Below are positions 7,284 to 12,984 of a stretch of 12,984 nucleotides of DNA, piece by piece. The stretch is from the NCBI GenBank assembly GCA_023250495.1, contig JAHFAP010000065.1, positions 1 through 12,984 of the forward strand, written 5' to 3'. Origin of the DNA: Deltaproteobacteria bacterium (GTDB taxonomy: Bacteria > Desulfobacterota > Binatia > UBA9968). Under the pieces are notes generated by a model. It was not told the DNA's origin and made no database searches. It saw nothing but the letters and a program-made list of their open reading frames with translations. The translations under genes and the position numbers were made by a program. Positions within the stretch are counted from its first letter, which is position 1, and the number at the start of each line of letters is the position of its first letter.

Positions 7284-8315
7284 ATGGCAAATTCAAAAGT
7301 TATCGATGCGGACGGACACATTATCGAGCAGAACGACGTCCTGCGCTCCTATTTGGAGCCCCCCTATGATCGTCGCGGGGGGCCGCTCGCGTTCCAGGAG
7401 CCGTGGGACGGCCACCTCGGCGGAACTCTCCCCAAGAATCGCGAATGGTGCCGTAGAGACCTCAAGGCGGAGGACTGGCTCCGGATCATGGACGAGCACA
7501 ACATGGAGCTGGCCTTTCTCTATTCGACCGGCGCGGGAGACGCGTCGCGGCTGCGCGAGACCGGCTACGCAAAAGCCTTCTGCCGCGCCTACAACAACTA
7601 CGTGCATGATCACTGGGCGAAAGTTTCCGACCGGCTGAAACCGGTAGCGCTTTTCCCGCAGCAGGACCCCGAGGCCGCCGCGCTCGAACTGCGCAGGGCC
7701 GTCAAAGAGCTTGGCTTCGTCGGCGCTTCCATCAAATCCGTCGGTCTCCAGTTGCCCCTGGGCCATCGCTTCTACGATCCGATTTACGAGGAGGCCGAGA
7801 AGCTCGGCTGCGTGATCGGTATCCACGGCACCCGCAACGGCGCGCACGAGCTTGGCGCGGGCATGTTCGAGACCTTCAGCGAAGTGCACACCGTGGCCTT
7901 TGCGGTCGGGATCTTTCAGCAGTTCACCAGCATGATCTTCCAGGGAGTGCCGGAGAGGTTCCCGAACCTGCGGCTGGCCTTTTTGGAAATCGGCTGCACC
8001 TGGCTCCCGTATTGGCTCGACCGGATGGACGAGCACTGGGAAAAGAGATCCGTCGAGACGCCGCACTTGAAGCGACGACCGAGCGAGTGCGTGCGCGCGC
8101 GGCCGATCTATTTCAGCGTCGAGGCCGAAGAGAAATTAATTCCCGAAACCTTGAAGTACGTGGGCGAGGACCATTTTGTCTACGCCTCGGACATCCCGCA
8201 CTGGGACAACGAGTTTCCCGAAAGCATGCACACGATCCAGGCACGCGAGGATCTCTCGCCCGAGGCAAAGGAAAAGATTCTCTATAAAAACGCTCGCGCC
8301 CTGTATGATCTCTAG
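7284..8315 (+). CDS. Metal-dependent amidohydrolase (amidohydrolase family 2, ACMSD-like)
   Basis: A 343-residue TIM-barrel hydrolase or decarboxylase of the amidohydrolase-2 superfamily branch. Visible metal and active-site elements: DADGH at 8-12 (the HxH position of the superfamily written as DxH), GIHGTRNG with His181 at the end of a central strand, LAFLEIGCTWLPYWLDRM (about 231-248, with Glu235), and YASDIPHWD with Asp303, the usual catalytic Asp; the C-terminal NARALYDL is the typical ending. Relatives include ACMSD, LigJ/LigW-type and resorcylate decarboxylases, and many enzymes of unknown substrate in environmental bacteria. The start is set by an excellent RBS, AGGAGGTGA (7272-7280). 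A 43-nt gap separates it from the next small gene, so the two are probably one transcript. Confidence 0.85.
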   Translation: MANSKVIDADGHIIEQNDVLRSYLEPPYDRRGGPLAFQEPWDGHLGGTLPKNREWCRRDLKAEDWLRIMDEHNMELAFLYSTGAGDASRLRETGYAKAFCRAYNNYVHDHWAKVSDRLKPVALFPQQDPEAAALELRRAVKELGFVGASIKSVGLQLPLGHRFYDPIYEEAEKLGCVIGIHGTRNGAHELGAGMFETFSEVHTVAFAVGIFQQFTSMIFQGVPERFPNLRLAFLEIGCTWLPYWLDRMDEHWEKRSVETPHLKRRPSECVRARPIYFSVEAEEKLIPETLKYVGEDHFVYASDIPHWDNEFPESMHTIQAREDLSPEAKEKILYKNARALYDL

Positions 8316-8358
8316 GCCGCGTCTGATATAAATTTCCAGACCGCTCAGGAGGGCCGCG

Positions 8359-8604
8359 ATGACACAGGCAAGGAAAACCCCGGCGCCGAAAGTCACCATC
8401 ATCGGCAGCAAGGGGGCGGATCAGGCGATCAACTATTTATTGGAGGACCGGGACGAGCTGGAATGGCTCGTCGCCGTCGGCCGCACCCGCGACGGCGATA
8501 TCATCTTCTACGACAGCGGCGGCGATATCATCCACGATCTCGGCGCGCTCGAATACGTCAAGGAGAGGATTCTCAGAGATTACTTCGGCGATGCGGATGA
8601 GTGA
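8359..8604 (+). CDS. Small protein of unknown function
   Basis: An 81-residue soluble protein that I do not recognise. AGGAGGG (8347-8353) lies 5 nt before the ATG, and base composition matches its neighbours, so it is likely a real gene. It is acidic in its second half. A central segment WLVAVGRTRDGDIIFYDSGGDII reads as beta strands with a DGD turn, ending in a helix (ALEYVKERILRDYF). No signal peptide, membrane segment or cysteines. It follows the amidohydrolase by 43 nt and is probably co-transcribed, perhaps as an accessory, but that is inference from position only. Confidence 0.7.
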   Translation: MTQARKTPAPKVTIIGSKGADQAINYLLEDRDELEWLVAVGRTRDGDIIFYDSGGDIIHDLGALEYVKERILRDYFGDADE

Positions 8605-8605
8605 G

Positions 8606-8617
8606 GCGAAATTTCGC
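8606..8617. repeat. 12-bp perfect palindrome after the small gene
   Basis: GCGAAATTTCGC begins 2 bp after the stop codon of the small gene. It could be a protein-binding site or a weak structure at the transcript end. No function can be assigned. Confidence 0.5.
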
Positions 8618-8626
8618 TAAGCAGTA

Positions 8627-8654
8627 TTGCCGCCGGTCCTCTTCACGGCGGCAA
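8627..8654. terminator. Hairpin between convergent genes, possible bidirectional terminator
   Basis: TTGCCGCC (8627-8634) and GGCGGCAA (8647-8654) form a perfect 8-bp stem with a 12-nt loop, between a plus-strand gene ending at 8604 and a minus-strand gene ending at 8670. There is no proper T-run on either side, so intrinsic termination is only a possibility. Confidence 0.45.
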
Positions 8655-8669
8655 AGACGGCCGCCCGCG

Positions 8670-10046
8670 CTAGCCTGTCCGAAGCGCGGCCTCCTCAAGA
8701 ACGTCCAATCCTTCTTCGAGCTGATCCTCGGGGATCACCAGCGGAACTAAAATACGGATAATATTTCCGAGCACGCCGGCAGACAACAAGATGAGCCCTT
8801 TTTGCGCCGCCGCGTGAATGATCGCCTCGGTCTTTTCTTTGTCCGGCTCCTTGCTCCTCTTATCCTTGACGATTTCCATCGCGCACATCGCCCCGAGCCC
8901 TCGGACCTCCCCGACAATGGGACTACGGGCCTGAAGGGAGCGGAACCTGCCCATGATGATCCTCCCGATGTCCACGGCCCGCTCGCAGAGTCGCTCTTTC
9001 TCGATGGTCTCAATGGCAGCTAGCGCAGCGGCGCAACAGACCGGATTGCCGCCGAAGGTGCCTCCGATCCCTCCGGGTTGAACCGCGTCCATGATCTCGG
9101 CGCGACCCGTGACAGCGCTCAGTGGAAATCCGTTGGATAGCGACTTGGCCATCGTGATCAGGTCAGGCACAACGCCAAAATGTTCGCAGGCAAACATTCG
9201 CCCTGTGCGAGCCATGCCGCTTTGGATCTCATCGGCGATAAAAACAATCCCCTCCTCTTTGCAGATCTCAAGGAGCTCTTGAACAAAGAGCTTGGGAGGA
9301 ATGATGAACCCTCCCTCTCCCAGGACCGGCTCTAAAATGATTGCCGCAACATTTTTTGGGCTCACCGTGGATTTAAAGAAGAGATGGAGCTCCTCGATTG
9401 TGTGCCTGACATACTGTTCTTCTGAGAGATGCTCCGGCCGGCGGTAAGTATAGGGGAGAGGAAATTTGTAGATTTCAGGGGCAAAAGGGCCGAACCCATC
9501 TTTATAGGGATTCACCTTGCTAGTAAGGCTCAGAGCCAGAAGGGTGCGGCCGTGGAAGGCATGCTCGAAGGCCACGACAGCAGACCTGCCGGTATATTTC
9601 CGGGCGATCTTGATGGCGTTCTCAACCGCCTCAGCCCCGCTGTTGAAAAGGGCTGTCTTTTTGGCGTAATTTCCCGGCGTGATCTGGCAGAGCTTCTTTG
9701 CCAGAGCGACGTAGGGTTCATACATGACGGCCATAAAACAGGTGTGCTGAAGTTTTTGAAGCTGTTTAGAAACCACCTCCACGACCCTCCGCGCAGAGTG
9801 GCCGGAATTGAGACAACCGATCCCGCCGGCAAAGTCAATGAAGGTGTTGCCGTCTACGTCGTTGAGCAGCGCCCCGTCCGCGCGCTCTACAAAGACCCGG
9901 TTTGAGGGAATCGAAAGACCCGCAGAGACATAGCGCTCTCGCTCCTTGAAAAGTTTTAGGCTGCGAGGGCCAGGAACGGAGGTCCGTAAACGGATAGCCT
10001 TTTGCTGCGCAGCGGTTTGCTTAGTACCAGGCAATTGGGCCTTCAT
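8670..10046 (-). CDS. Class III aminotransferase, GABA-aminotransferase-like
   Basis: A 458-residue PLP enzyme of fold type I, class III. Motifs: GGIGCLNSGH (about 74-83), NSGAEAVENAIKIARKYTGR (135-154, PLP phosphate binding), EHAFHGRTLLALSLT, EPVLGEGGFI, ADEIQSGMARTG (271-282, Asp272 to the pyridine nitrogen), and MAKSLSNGFPLSAV with the Schiff-base lysine at Lys301. The N-terminal SVPGPRS is common in bacterial 4-aminobutyrate aminotransferases. It should transfer an omega-amino group from GABA or a similar amine to 2-oxoglutarate or pyruvate. The ATG at 10046 lies inside the end of the aldehyde dehydrogenase gene (26-nt overlap), with no clear Shine-Dalgarno site; translation is probably coupled. 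With the dehydrogenase it would form an amine-to-acid pathway. The exact substrate is undecided. Confidence 0.88.
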   Translation of the reverse strand: MKAQLPGTKQTAAQQKAIRLRTSVPGPRSLKLFKERERYVSAGLSIPSNRVFVERADGALLNDVDGNTFIDFAGGIGCLNSGHSARRVVEVVSKQLQKLQHTCFMAVMYEPYVALAKKLCQITPGNYAKKTALFNSGAEAVENAIKIARKYTGRSAVVAFEHAFHGRTLLALSLTSKVNPYKDGFGPFAPEIYKFPLPYTYRRPEHLSEEQYVRHTIEELHLFFKSTVSPKNVAAIILEPVLGEGGFIIPPKLFVQELLEICKEEGIVFIADEIQSGMARTGRMFACEHFGVVPDLITMAKSLSNGFPLSAVTGRAEIMDAVQPGGIGGTFGGNPVCCAAALAAIETIEKERLCERAVDIGRIIMGRFRSLQARSPIVGEVRGLGAMCAMEIVKDKRSKEPDKEKTEAIIHAAAQKGLILLSAGVLGNIIRILVPLVIPEDQLEEGLDVLEEAALRTG

Positions 10047-11508
10047 TGAGATTGATATGGACTTGTTTTACTTCCAGATAGTTGTCGATACCATACTTTC
10101 CCAGCTCCCGTCCGATCCCGCTCATCTTGTATCCTCCCCATGGGGCCTCGACGTAGGTAGGCTGCATGTGGTTGACCCAAAGGATTCCGGCTCGGACCTG
10201 TTTGATGATCCGAAATGCCCGGTAGATGTCTCTGGTCCAGACCGCTCCGGCTAATCCATAGGGAGTATCGTTGGCCAGCTCAATCGCTTCTTTCTCTCCG
10301 TCAAAGGGGATCACTGCAGCAACAGGGCCGAAGATCTCCTCCCGGGCGATGCGCATCTGATTGTTTACCTGATCGAAGATCGTCGGCTCCAGAAAATAGC
10401 CTCCCGCTAGTTTTCCGCCGGGACGTTTTCCCCCCAGGACGAGCCGCGCCCCTTCTTTCCTTCCGGCCCCGATATAACCTTCAACTCTTTCCCGATGAGT
10501 GGAGGTCACCAGGGGTCCCATCTTGGTCTTGCGGTCTAAGGGATCGCCAAGGACGATTCTTTTTGCCTTCTCTGACATCGCCTCGACAAACTTTTTATAG
10601 ATCGGCTTCTCGACCAGGATGCGCGATCCCGCGGAACAGACCTCGCCTTGATTGATGAAAACTCCGAAGAGCGCGCCATCGATGCTCGCTTCGAAGTCGG
10701 CGTCGGCAAAAAAGATGTTGGGGGACTTCCCTCCAAGCTCGAGGGTCACCTTCTTCATGTTCGACTCTGCCGCCGCCTTCAGGATAGATCGTCCTACCGC
10801 AGTGCTGCCGGTAAAGGCAACTTTATTAACCAAAGGGCTTTCGGCCAGCTCCTGCCCGACAACAGGCCCATCTCCTGTAACGATATTAACGACCCCTTTT
10901 GGCAGATCCTCGACGGCGGCAAAGACTTTAGCCAACTCCAGGGCCGTCACTGGTGTGGCCGGCGCCGGCTTTAAGACCACCGCGCAGCCGGCAGCCAGAG
11001 CCGGGGCGATCTTCCAAGCAGCCATGAGAAGCGGATAATTCCATGGGATAACCTGGCCGCAAACCCCGATTGGCTCTTTTAAGGTCAGACTCAATGCCTG
11101 ATCAGGGACTGGGTTCACATCGCCCGTGATCTTGGTCGCGAGGCCGCCATAATACTCAAAGCAGGTTGCTGCGTCGTCTACATCAAACTCCGCCTCCACA
11201 ATCGGCTTCCCCGAATTGGCGGATTCCAGCCGGGCGAGCTTCTCCTTCTCTCGTTTTATTGCCTCGGCTACCTGGAAGAGGACACGCCCGCGTCTCTGTG
11301 CGCTGTAGTCATGCCAAGGGCCTTGATCGAAGGCTTTCCGGGCAGCTCGAATCGCCTTGCGCGTATCTTCAACCGTGGCCTCTTGGGCTAAAGCGATAAC
11401 CTGGCCGTTAGCCGGATTATAAATATCGCGAGTTGAGCCCTTCTCGCTCTCGACAAACCCGCCATCGATGTAGAGCTTCAGTCTCTCCAGGTTTTTTTTA
11501 CCTGCCAT
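10021..11508 (-). CDS. NAD(P)-dependent aldehyde dehydrogenase, betaine/aminoaldehyde type
   Basis: A 495-residue ALDH-superfamily enzyme with complete active site: PWNYP with Asn157, the cofactor segment KPAPATPVTALELA (180-193), FTGSTAVGR (232-240), ELGGKSPNI with the general base Glu257, NQGEVCSAGSR with the catalytic Cys291, EIFGPV (391-396), and PWGGYKMSGIGRE (456-468). It oxidises an aldehyde to the acid. The overall look, including the ending, is closest to betaine-aldehyde and aminobutyraldehyde dehydrogenases. The start is fixed by AAAGGAGT about 8 nt upstream on the minus strand. It precedes and overlaps the GABA-type aminotransferase, so a role in polyamine, amino-aldehyde or omega-amino-acid catabolism is likely. 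Its specificity is inferred, the family is certain. Confidence 0.9.
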   Translation of the reverse strand: MAGKKNLERLKLYIDGGFVESEKGSTRDIYNPANGQVIALAQEATVEDTRKAIRAARKAFDQGPWHDYSAQRRGRVLFQVAEAIKREKEKLARLESANSGKPIVEAEFDVDDAATCFEYYGGLATKITGDVNPVPDQALSLTLKEPIGVCGQVIPWNYPLLMAAWKIAPALAAGCAVVLKPAPATPVTALELAKVFAAVEDLPKGVVNIVTGDGPVVGQELAESPLVNKVAFTGSTAVGRSILKAAAESNMKKVTLELGGKSPNIFFADADFEASIDGALFGVFINQGEVCSAGSRILVEKPIYKKFVEAMSEKAKRIVLGDPLDRKTKMGPLVTSTHRERVEGYIGAGRKEGARLVLGGKRPGGKLAGGYFLEPTIFDQVNNQMRIAREEIFGPVAAVIPFDGEKEAIELANDTPYGLAGAVWTRDIYRAFRIIKQVRAGILWVNHMQPTYVEAPWGGYKMSGIGRELGKYGIDNYLEVKQVHINLNEGPIAWY

Positions 11509-11750
11509 GGCCCACTCCTTTCATGATCCGCATCTTTATCTCTACTCACACGCGTGGACGGTGCTCGCGCAGATGGGCCCATCCGTAGACCGTGAACGCA
11601 TTCGCAAAGTCGCATCTGTTATCGCCGGGTTTCAAGATATCCTAGTTGGTCCCAGAGCAAAACCGTCGCGAGTCGGTTGCGGTGCTCTCGGTAGAAGTCT
11701 TTGTTATCCCGGAATGGTCTCAGGAATGGCGCTATCAGTCAAGCCACATT
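11509..11750. other. Intergenic stretch with no recognised gene
   Basis: About 240 bp between the aldehyde dehydrogenase start and the end of the selenoprotein operon. All minus-strand frames are broken by stops. A plus-strand frame (11507-11785) is open but has no RBS, no recognisable motif, and runs antisense into the end of the zinc-ribbon gene. A direct repeat GGAATGG (11711-11717 and 11724-11730) is present. The promoter of the dehydrogenase gene should lie here, but I see no convincing one. Confidence 0.5.
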
Positions 11751-12029
11751 TCACTCAAGGGCGTAAGAGCCGAACTCGTAGGTAAGGCGATAGCTACTAC
11801 CGCAGCACGTTACTGTATCGCCGGGCTGGGCGTCATCTGCAAGAATAATGATTCTGCCACAATTAGGACAGCTTACCTGCTTTAACGGAAATGCTATGAG
11901 GCGAGTTCCCTCTTCCCTCAGCCTGAGGGAAAGGCCAGCTCAGAAAGGGCAGTCAATGATGTCGCCAGGCTTGACATCTTCAGGTAGCTCCAACTCCCGT
12001 CCACATTCAGGGCACGTGACCGTTCGCAT
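11751..12029 (-). CDS. Candidate selenoprotein: tandem LysW-like zinc-ribbon protein with CxxC...CxxU
   Basis: Read through one in-frame UGA (11942-11940, codon 30), the frame gives 92 residues. The first half is a LysW-like zinc ribbon: TCPECGRELELPEDVKPGD, then DCPF and the UGA. Ligands are Cys6, Cys9, Cys27 and position 30, exactly where LysW-type ribbons have their fourth Cys. The second half repeats the pattern 48 residues later: SCPNCGRIIILADDAQPGD, then a vicinal pair Cys75-Cys76, with Ser78 at the position of the fourth ligand. The frame stays open to a UGA at 11753-11751. A hairpin suited to selenocysteine insertion follows the internal UGA. The ATG lies 2 nt after the glutaredoxin stop with only a weak RBS, which suggests coupling. 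LysW itself is an amino-group carrier with an acidic EDWGE-type tail; that tail is absent here, so a metal- or thiol-handling role is more likely. If UGA were a true stop, only a 29-residue half ribbon would be made. Confidence 0.75.
11913..11931 (-). promoter_or_regulatory. Candidate bacterial SECIS element of the zinc-ribbon gene
   Basis: On the minus strand, TTCCCTCA / GGC / TGAGGGAA is a perfect 8-bp stem with a triloop, extendable by a T-G wobble. The first loop base is G, 17 nt after the UGA. Bacterial SECIS elements lie in the coding region just downstream of the UGA, with an apical loop carrying a G in its first two positions about 16-37 nt after it, and this fits. Confidence 0.7.
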
Positions 12030-12031
12030 GT

Positions 12032-12268
12032 CTATAGTCCCAAAAGCCTTTCAAGCCTTCCCCGGTCAAAGCCGATAATAACTTCTTCATCCACCACAAT
12101 CACAGGGGTGGCCCGGCGGCCGATCGTCTGGACCAACTCCTCCATGGCAGCAGGATCGTCAACTACGTTTCGATCCGTAAAGGGGATCTTGTGATGCGAA
12201 AGAAACTCTTTCGCCGCGTGACAGGCTGATCACCCTGTGGCGAAATAGATGGTGACCCTCATTTCCAT
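12032..12268 (-). CDS. Candidate selenoprotein: glutaredoxin/NrdH-like with UxxC active site
   Basis: Read through an in-frame UGA (12232-12230, codon 13), the frame encodes 78 residues. It starts MEMRVTIYFATG, then UGA, then SACHAAKEFL: a thioredoxin-fold strand, the redox turn U13-S-A-C16 in place of CxxC, and the first helix. Next come HHKIPFTDRNVVDDPAAMEEL, the cis-Pro loop RRATPVIVVDEEV (51-63), and GFDRGRLERLLGL, the standard glutaredoxin/NrdH ending. The family's length is about 75-80 residues, so nothing is missing. Glutaredoxins are an established bacterial selenoprotein family. The start is either the ATG at 12268 or the one at 12262; AGGAG (12287-12283) and AGGTG (12275-12271) serve them with unequal spacing. 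It lies 67 nt after the membrane-protein gene and 2 nt before the zinc-ribbon gene. A conventional caller would miss it, because UGA splits it into 12 and 65 codons. Confidence 0.85.
12196..12214 (-). promoter_or_regulatory. Candidate bacterial SECIS element of the glutaredoxin gene
   Basis: On the minus strand, GCGAAAGA / GTT / TCTTTCGC is a perfect 8-bp stem with a triloop whose first base is G, located 24 nt after the UGA. If the closing A-U pair opens, the loop reads A-GUU-U, still with G in the first two positions. This should recruit SelB with Sec-tRNA. The architecture is the same as in the neighbouring zinc-ribbon gene although the sequences differ. Confidence 0.75.
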
Positions 12269-12335
12269 AGCACCTGTTCCCTCTCCTAATTTACTTTCTT
12301 TTCTCTCAAGCGGTAGCTCCCACACGCATGCAGGC

Positions 12336-12755
12336 TCACTTGTTTTTGCTGGCCGAGAAAAGTGCCACGCCTAGCAGCAAAAGGCTTGCGAGCTTTAACC
12401 ACGGGCTGGCGAGAAGAGAGCCGGGAATGGCTGCGGCGAGGCCGATCCAACCCAGAAGAACCGCTGGGCAGGCAGGACATGCGACCGTGACAATGCCTAA
12501 AATAGTCCCACCAATGCCTCCACCCGTAGCATCGAGCGGGCAGCTTTTCCGCTCTCTGTAGTTTGCAACCTGCACCGCTACTGCCGCGCCCACGAGAACG
12601 GGGAAAACCAGAGCAAAAATCCAGCCCATGGCGTCATAGGCGTTCGGGTCGGTTAAGGGTCCCATGTAGAGCCAGCCAACAACCAGAGTCGTGACCAGCC
12701 AGGTGAAGAAATATGTTTTCTTTGTCCAAATCCACGTTACCCTTTCGAACGCCAT
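12336..12755 (-). CDS. Four-helix membrane protein with intramembrane CPACP motif, putative metal transporter
   Basis: A 139-residue integral membrane protein with hydrophobic segments at about 14-33, 43-65, 79-110 and 117-136. Cysteines are Cys72 in SCPLDATGGG at a loop boundary, and Cys93 and Cys96 in VACPACPAVLLGW within the third segment. A Cys pair inside a membrane helix recalls soft-metal transporters (MerT has a Cys pair in a helix, P-type ATPases have CPC), but I cannot assign this protein to a named family. The start has a strong AGGAGG (12767-12762) 6 nt upstream, overlapping the stop codon of the ArsR-type regulator, so the two are co-transcribed. The short tail SASKNK is cytoplasmic-like. 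A role in moving Hg, Cd or a related soft metal is inferred from the cysteines and the regulator. Confidence 0.75.
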   Translation of the reverse strand: MAFERVTWIWTKKTYFFTWLVTTLVVGWLYMGPLTDPNAYDAMGWIFALVFPVLVGAAVAVQVANYRERKSCPLDATGGGIGGTILGIVTVACPACPAVLLGWIGLAAAIPGSLLASPWLKLASLLLLGVALFSASKNK

Positions 12756-12765
12756 AAGCTACCTC

Positions 12766-12984
12766 CTACCCTCTGATCCGCGTGCAAGCGTAAAGGCTCT
12801 CAGCGTGATCCGCGATGATTTCTCTCGCCAATCCAATGATCTCCTTGACCCTCTCGTCAGTAACTTGATAGTAGACGCTCGTTCCTTCTTTTCGCGAGCT
12901 GATGTAGCCGCACCATTTGAGACATGCCAAGTGGTTGGAGATATTGCTCTGAGGCAGCTTGAGAAGCTGAATGAGCTCGGAGAC
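12766..12984 (-). CDS. ArsR/SmtB-family metalloregulator, CmtR-like (5' end outside window)
   Basis: The frame is open from the window edge at 12984 and gives the last 72 residues of a winged-helix repressor; the N-terminal part is missing. The recognition region LPQSNISNHLACLKWCGYI closely resembles the CmtR segment in which two cysteines of the DNA-recognition helix (spaced C-x3-C) bind Cd or Pb; here they are Cys21 and Cys25 of the visible part. The wing is SSRKEGTSVYYQVTD. The final helix ends LYACTRIRG, with a third cysteine where CmtR has its C-terminal metal ligand. This three-cysteine arrangement indicates a soft-metal sensor that releases DNA on binding Cd, Pb or perhaps Hg. It is the first visible gene of the operon and probably autoregulates it; the promoter is off the window. 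Confidence 0.88.
   Translation of the reverse strand, partial: VSELIQLLKLPQSNISNHLACLKWCGYISSRKEGTSVYYQVTDERVKEIIGLAREIIADHAESLYACTRIRG

Noticed and set aside
11507..11785. Plus-strand frame of 92 residues between the dehydrogenase and the zinc-ribbon gene
   Set aside because: No ribosome site, no recognisable motif, and its second part is antisense to the zinc-ribbon gene. I considered a degenerate transposase remnant but could not support it.
11848..12078. Plus-strand frame of 76 residues
   Set aside because: It lies antisense to the zinc-ribbon and glutaredoxin genes, has no family motif or RBS, and is explained by the complementary coding sequence.
11751..12268. Reassigned genetic code (UGA read as Trp or Gly) as the explanation of the in-frame UGAs
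   Set aside because: The permease, ABC ATPase, DUF309, toxin, small-protein and membrane-protein genes all end at UGA where their families should end, and both internal UGAs sit at cysteine positions followed by SECIS-like hairpins.
11751..12268. Two pseudogenes caused by nonsense mutations
   Set aside because: Both frames are otherwise intact with conserved motifs on both sides of the UGA. Two independent nonsense mutations at key cysteines, each with a G-loop hairpin at the right distance, is much less likely. It remains the main alternative if the Sec machinery is absent.
12286..12480. Minus-strand 64-residue frame overlapping the membrane-protein gene
   Set aside because: It is a shadow in another frame of the membrane-protein gene, which has the strong RBS and the membrane segments.

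Overview
The window is about 13 kb of GC-rich bacterial chromosome with densely packed, often translationally coupled genes and good Shine-Dalgarno sites. Its intergenic spacers are filled with short-repeat and hairpin sequence (heptamer arrays, 21-bp tandem units, 'gtcatcctgag...cttcg'-type repeats), of a kind common in genomes of environmental soil or subsurface bacteria. The gene content (DUF309, FtsX-type ABC exporter, DxDGH amidohydrolase, GabT/ALDH pair, selenoproteins) suggests a deltaproteobacterial, Binatia or Rokubacteria-like lineage. That placement is a guess; no rRNA or marker gene in the window settles it.

Layout. 1-972 (+): the end of a lipoprotein-like dienelactone-hydrolase family protein. 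1076-1704 (+): a toxin-antitoxin module in toxin-first order (RelE/ParE-like, then Phd/YefM-like), with a consensus sigma-70 promoter and an overlapping palindromic operator. 1710-5355 (-): a three-gene coupled operon (DUF309 protein, LolD/MacB-type ATPase, FtsX/MacB-type permease). 5433-5540: a non-coding repeat element. 5556-6842 (+): an RlmD/TrmA-family Fe-S RNA (uracil-C5) methyltransferase. 6843-7260: a repeat-rich spacer. 7284-8604 (+): a metal-dependent amidohydrolase followed by an 81-residue protein of unknown function. 8670-11508 (-): an aldehyde dehydrogenase and a class-III (GABA-type) aminotransferase, overlapping by 26 nt, which together look like an amine or omega-amino-acid catabolic pair. 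11751-12984 (-): a small thiol/metal operon that conventional ORF calling breaks up.

The last operon is the notable part. Reading leftwards it encodes (i) an ArsR/SmtB repressor with CmtR-like cysteines, cut by the window edge, (ii) a four-helix membrane protein with a membrane-embedded CPACP motif, (iii) a 78-residue glutaredoxin whose first active-site cysteine codon is UGA (a UxxC motif), and (iv) a 92-residue protein made of two LysW-like zinc-ribbon halves, in which the fourth ligand of the first half is also UGA (CxxC...CxxU). Each UGA is followed by a perfect 8-bp stem closing a triloop that begins with G. The loop G lies 24 and 17 nt after the UGA, which fits the known bacterial SECIS layout. 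Genes ending normally in UGA elsewhere in the window argue against a reassigned genetic code. I infer two adjacent selenoproteins in a metal-responsive (perhaps mercury, cadmium or lead) detoxification cassette. The glutaredoxin belongs to a known selenoprotein family; the Sec zinc ribbon is, as far as I know, unusual.
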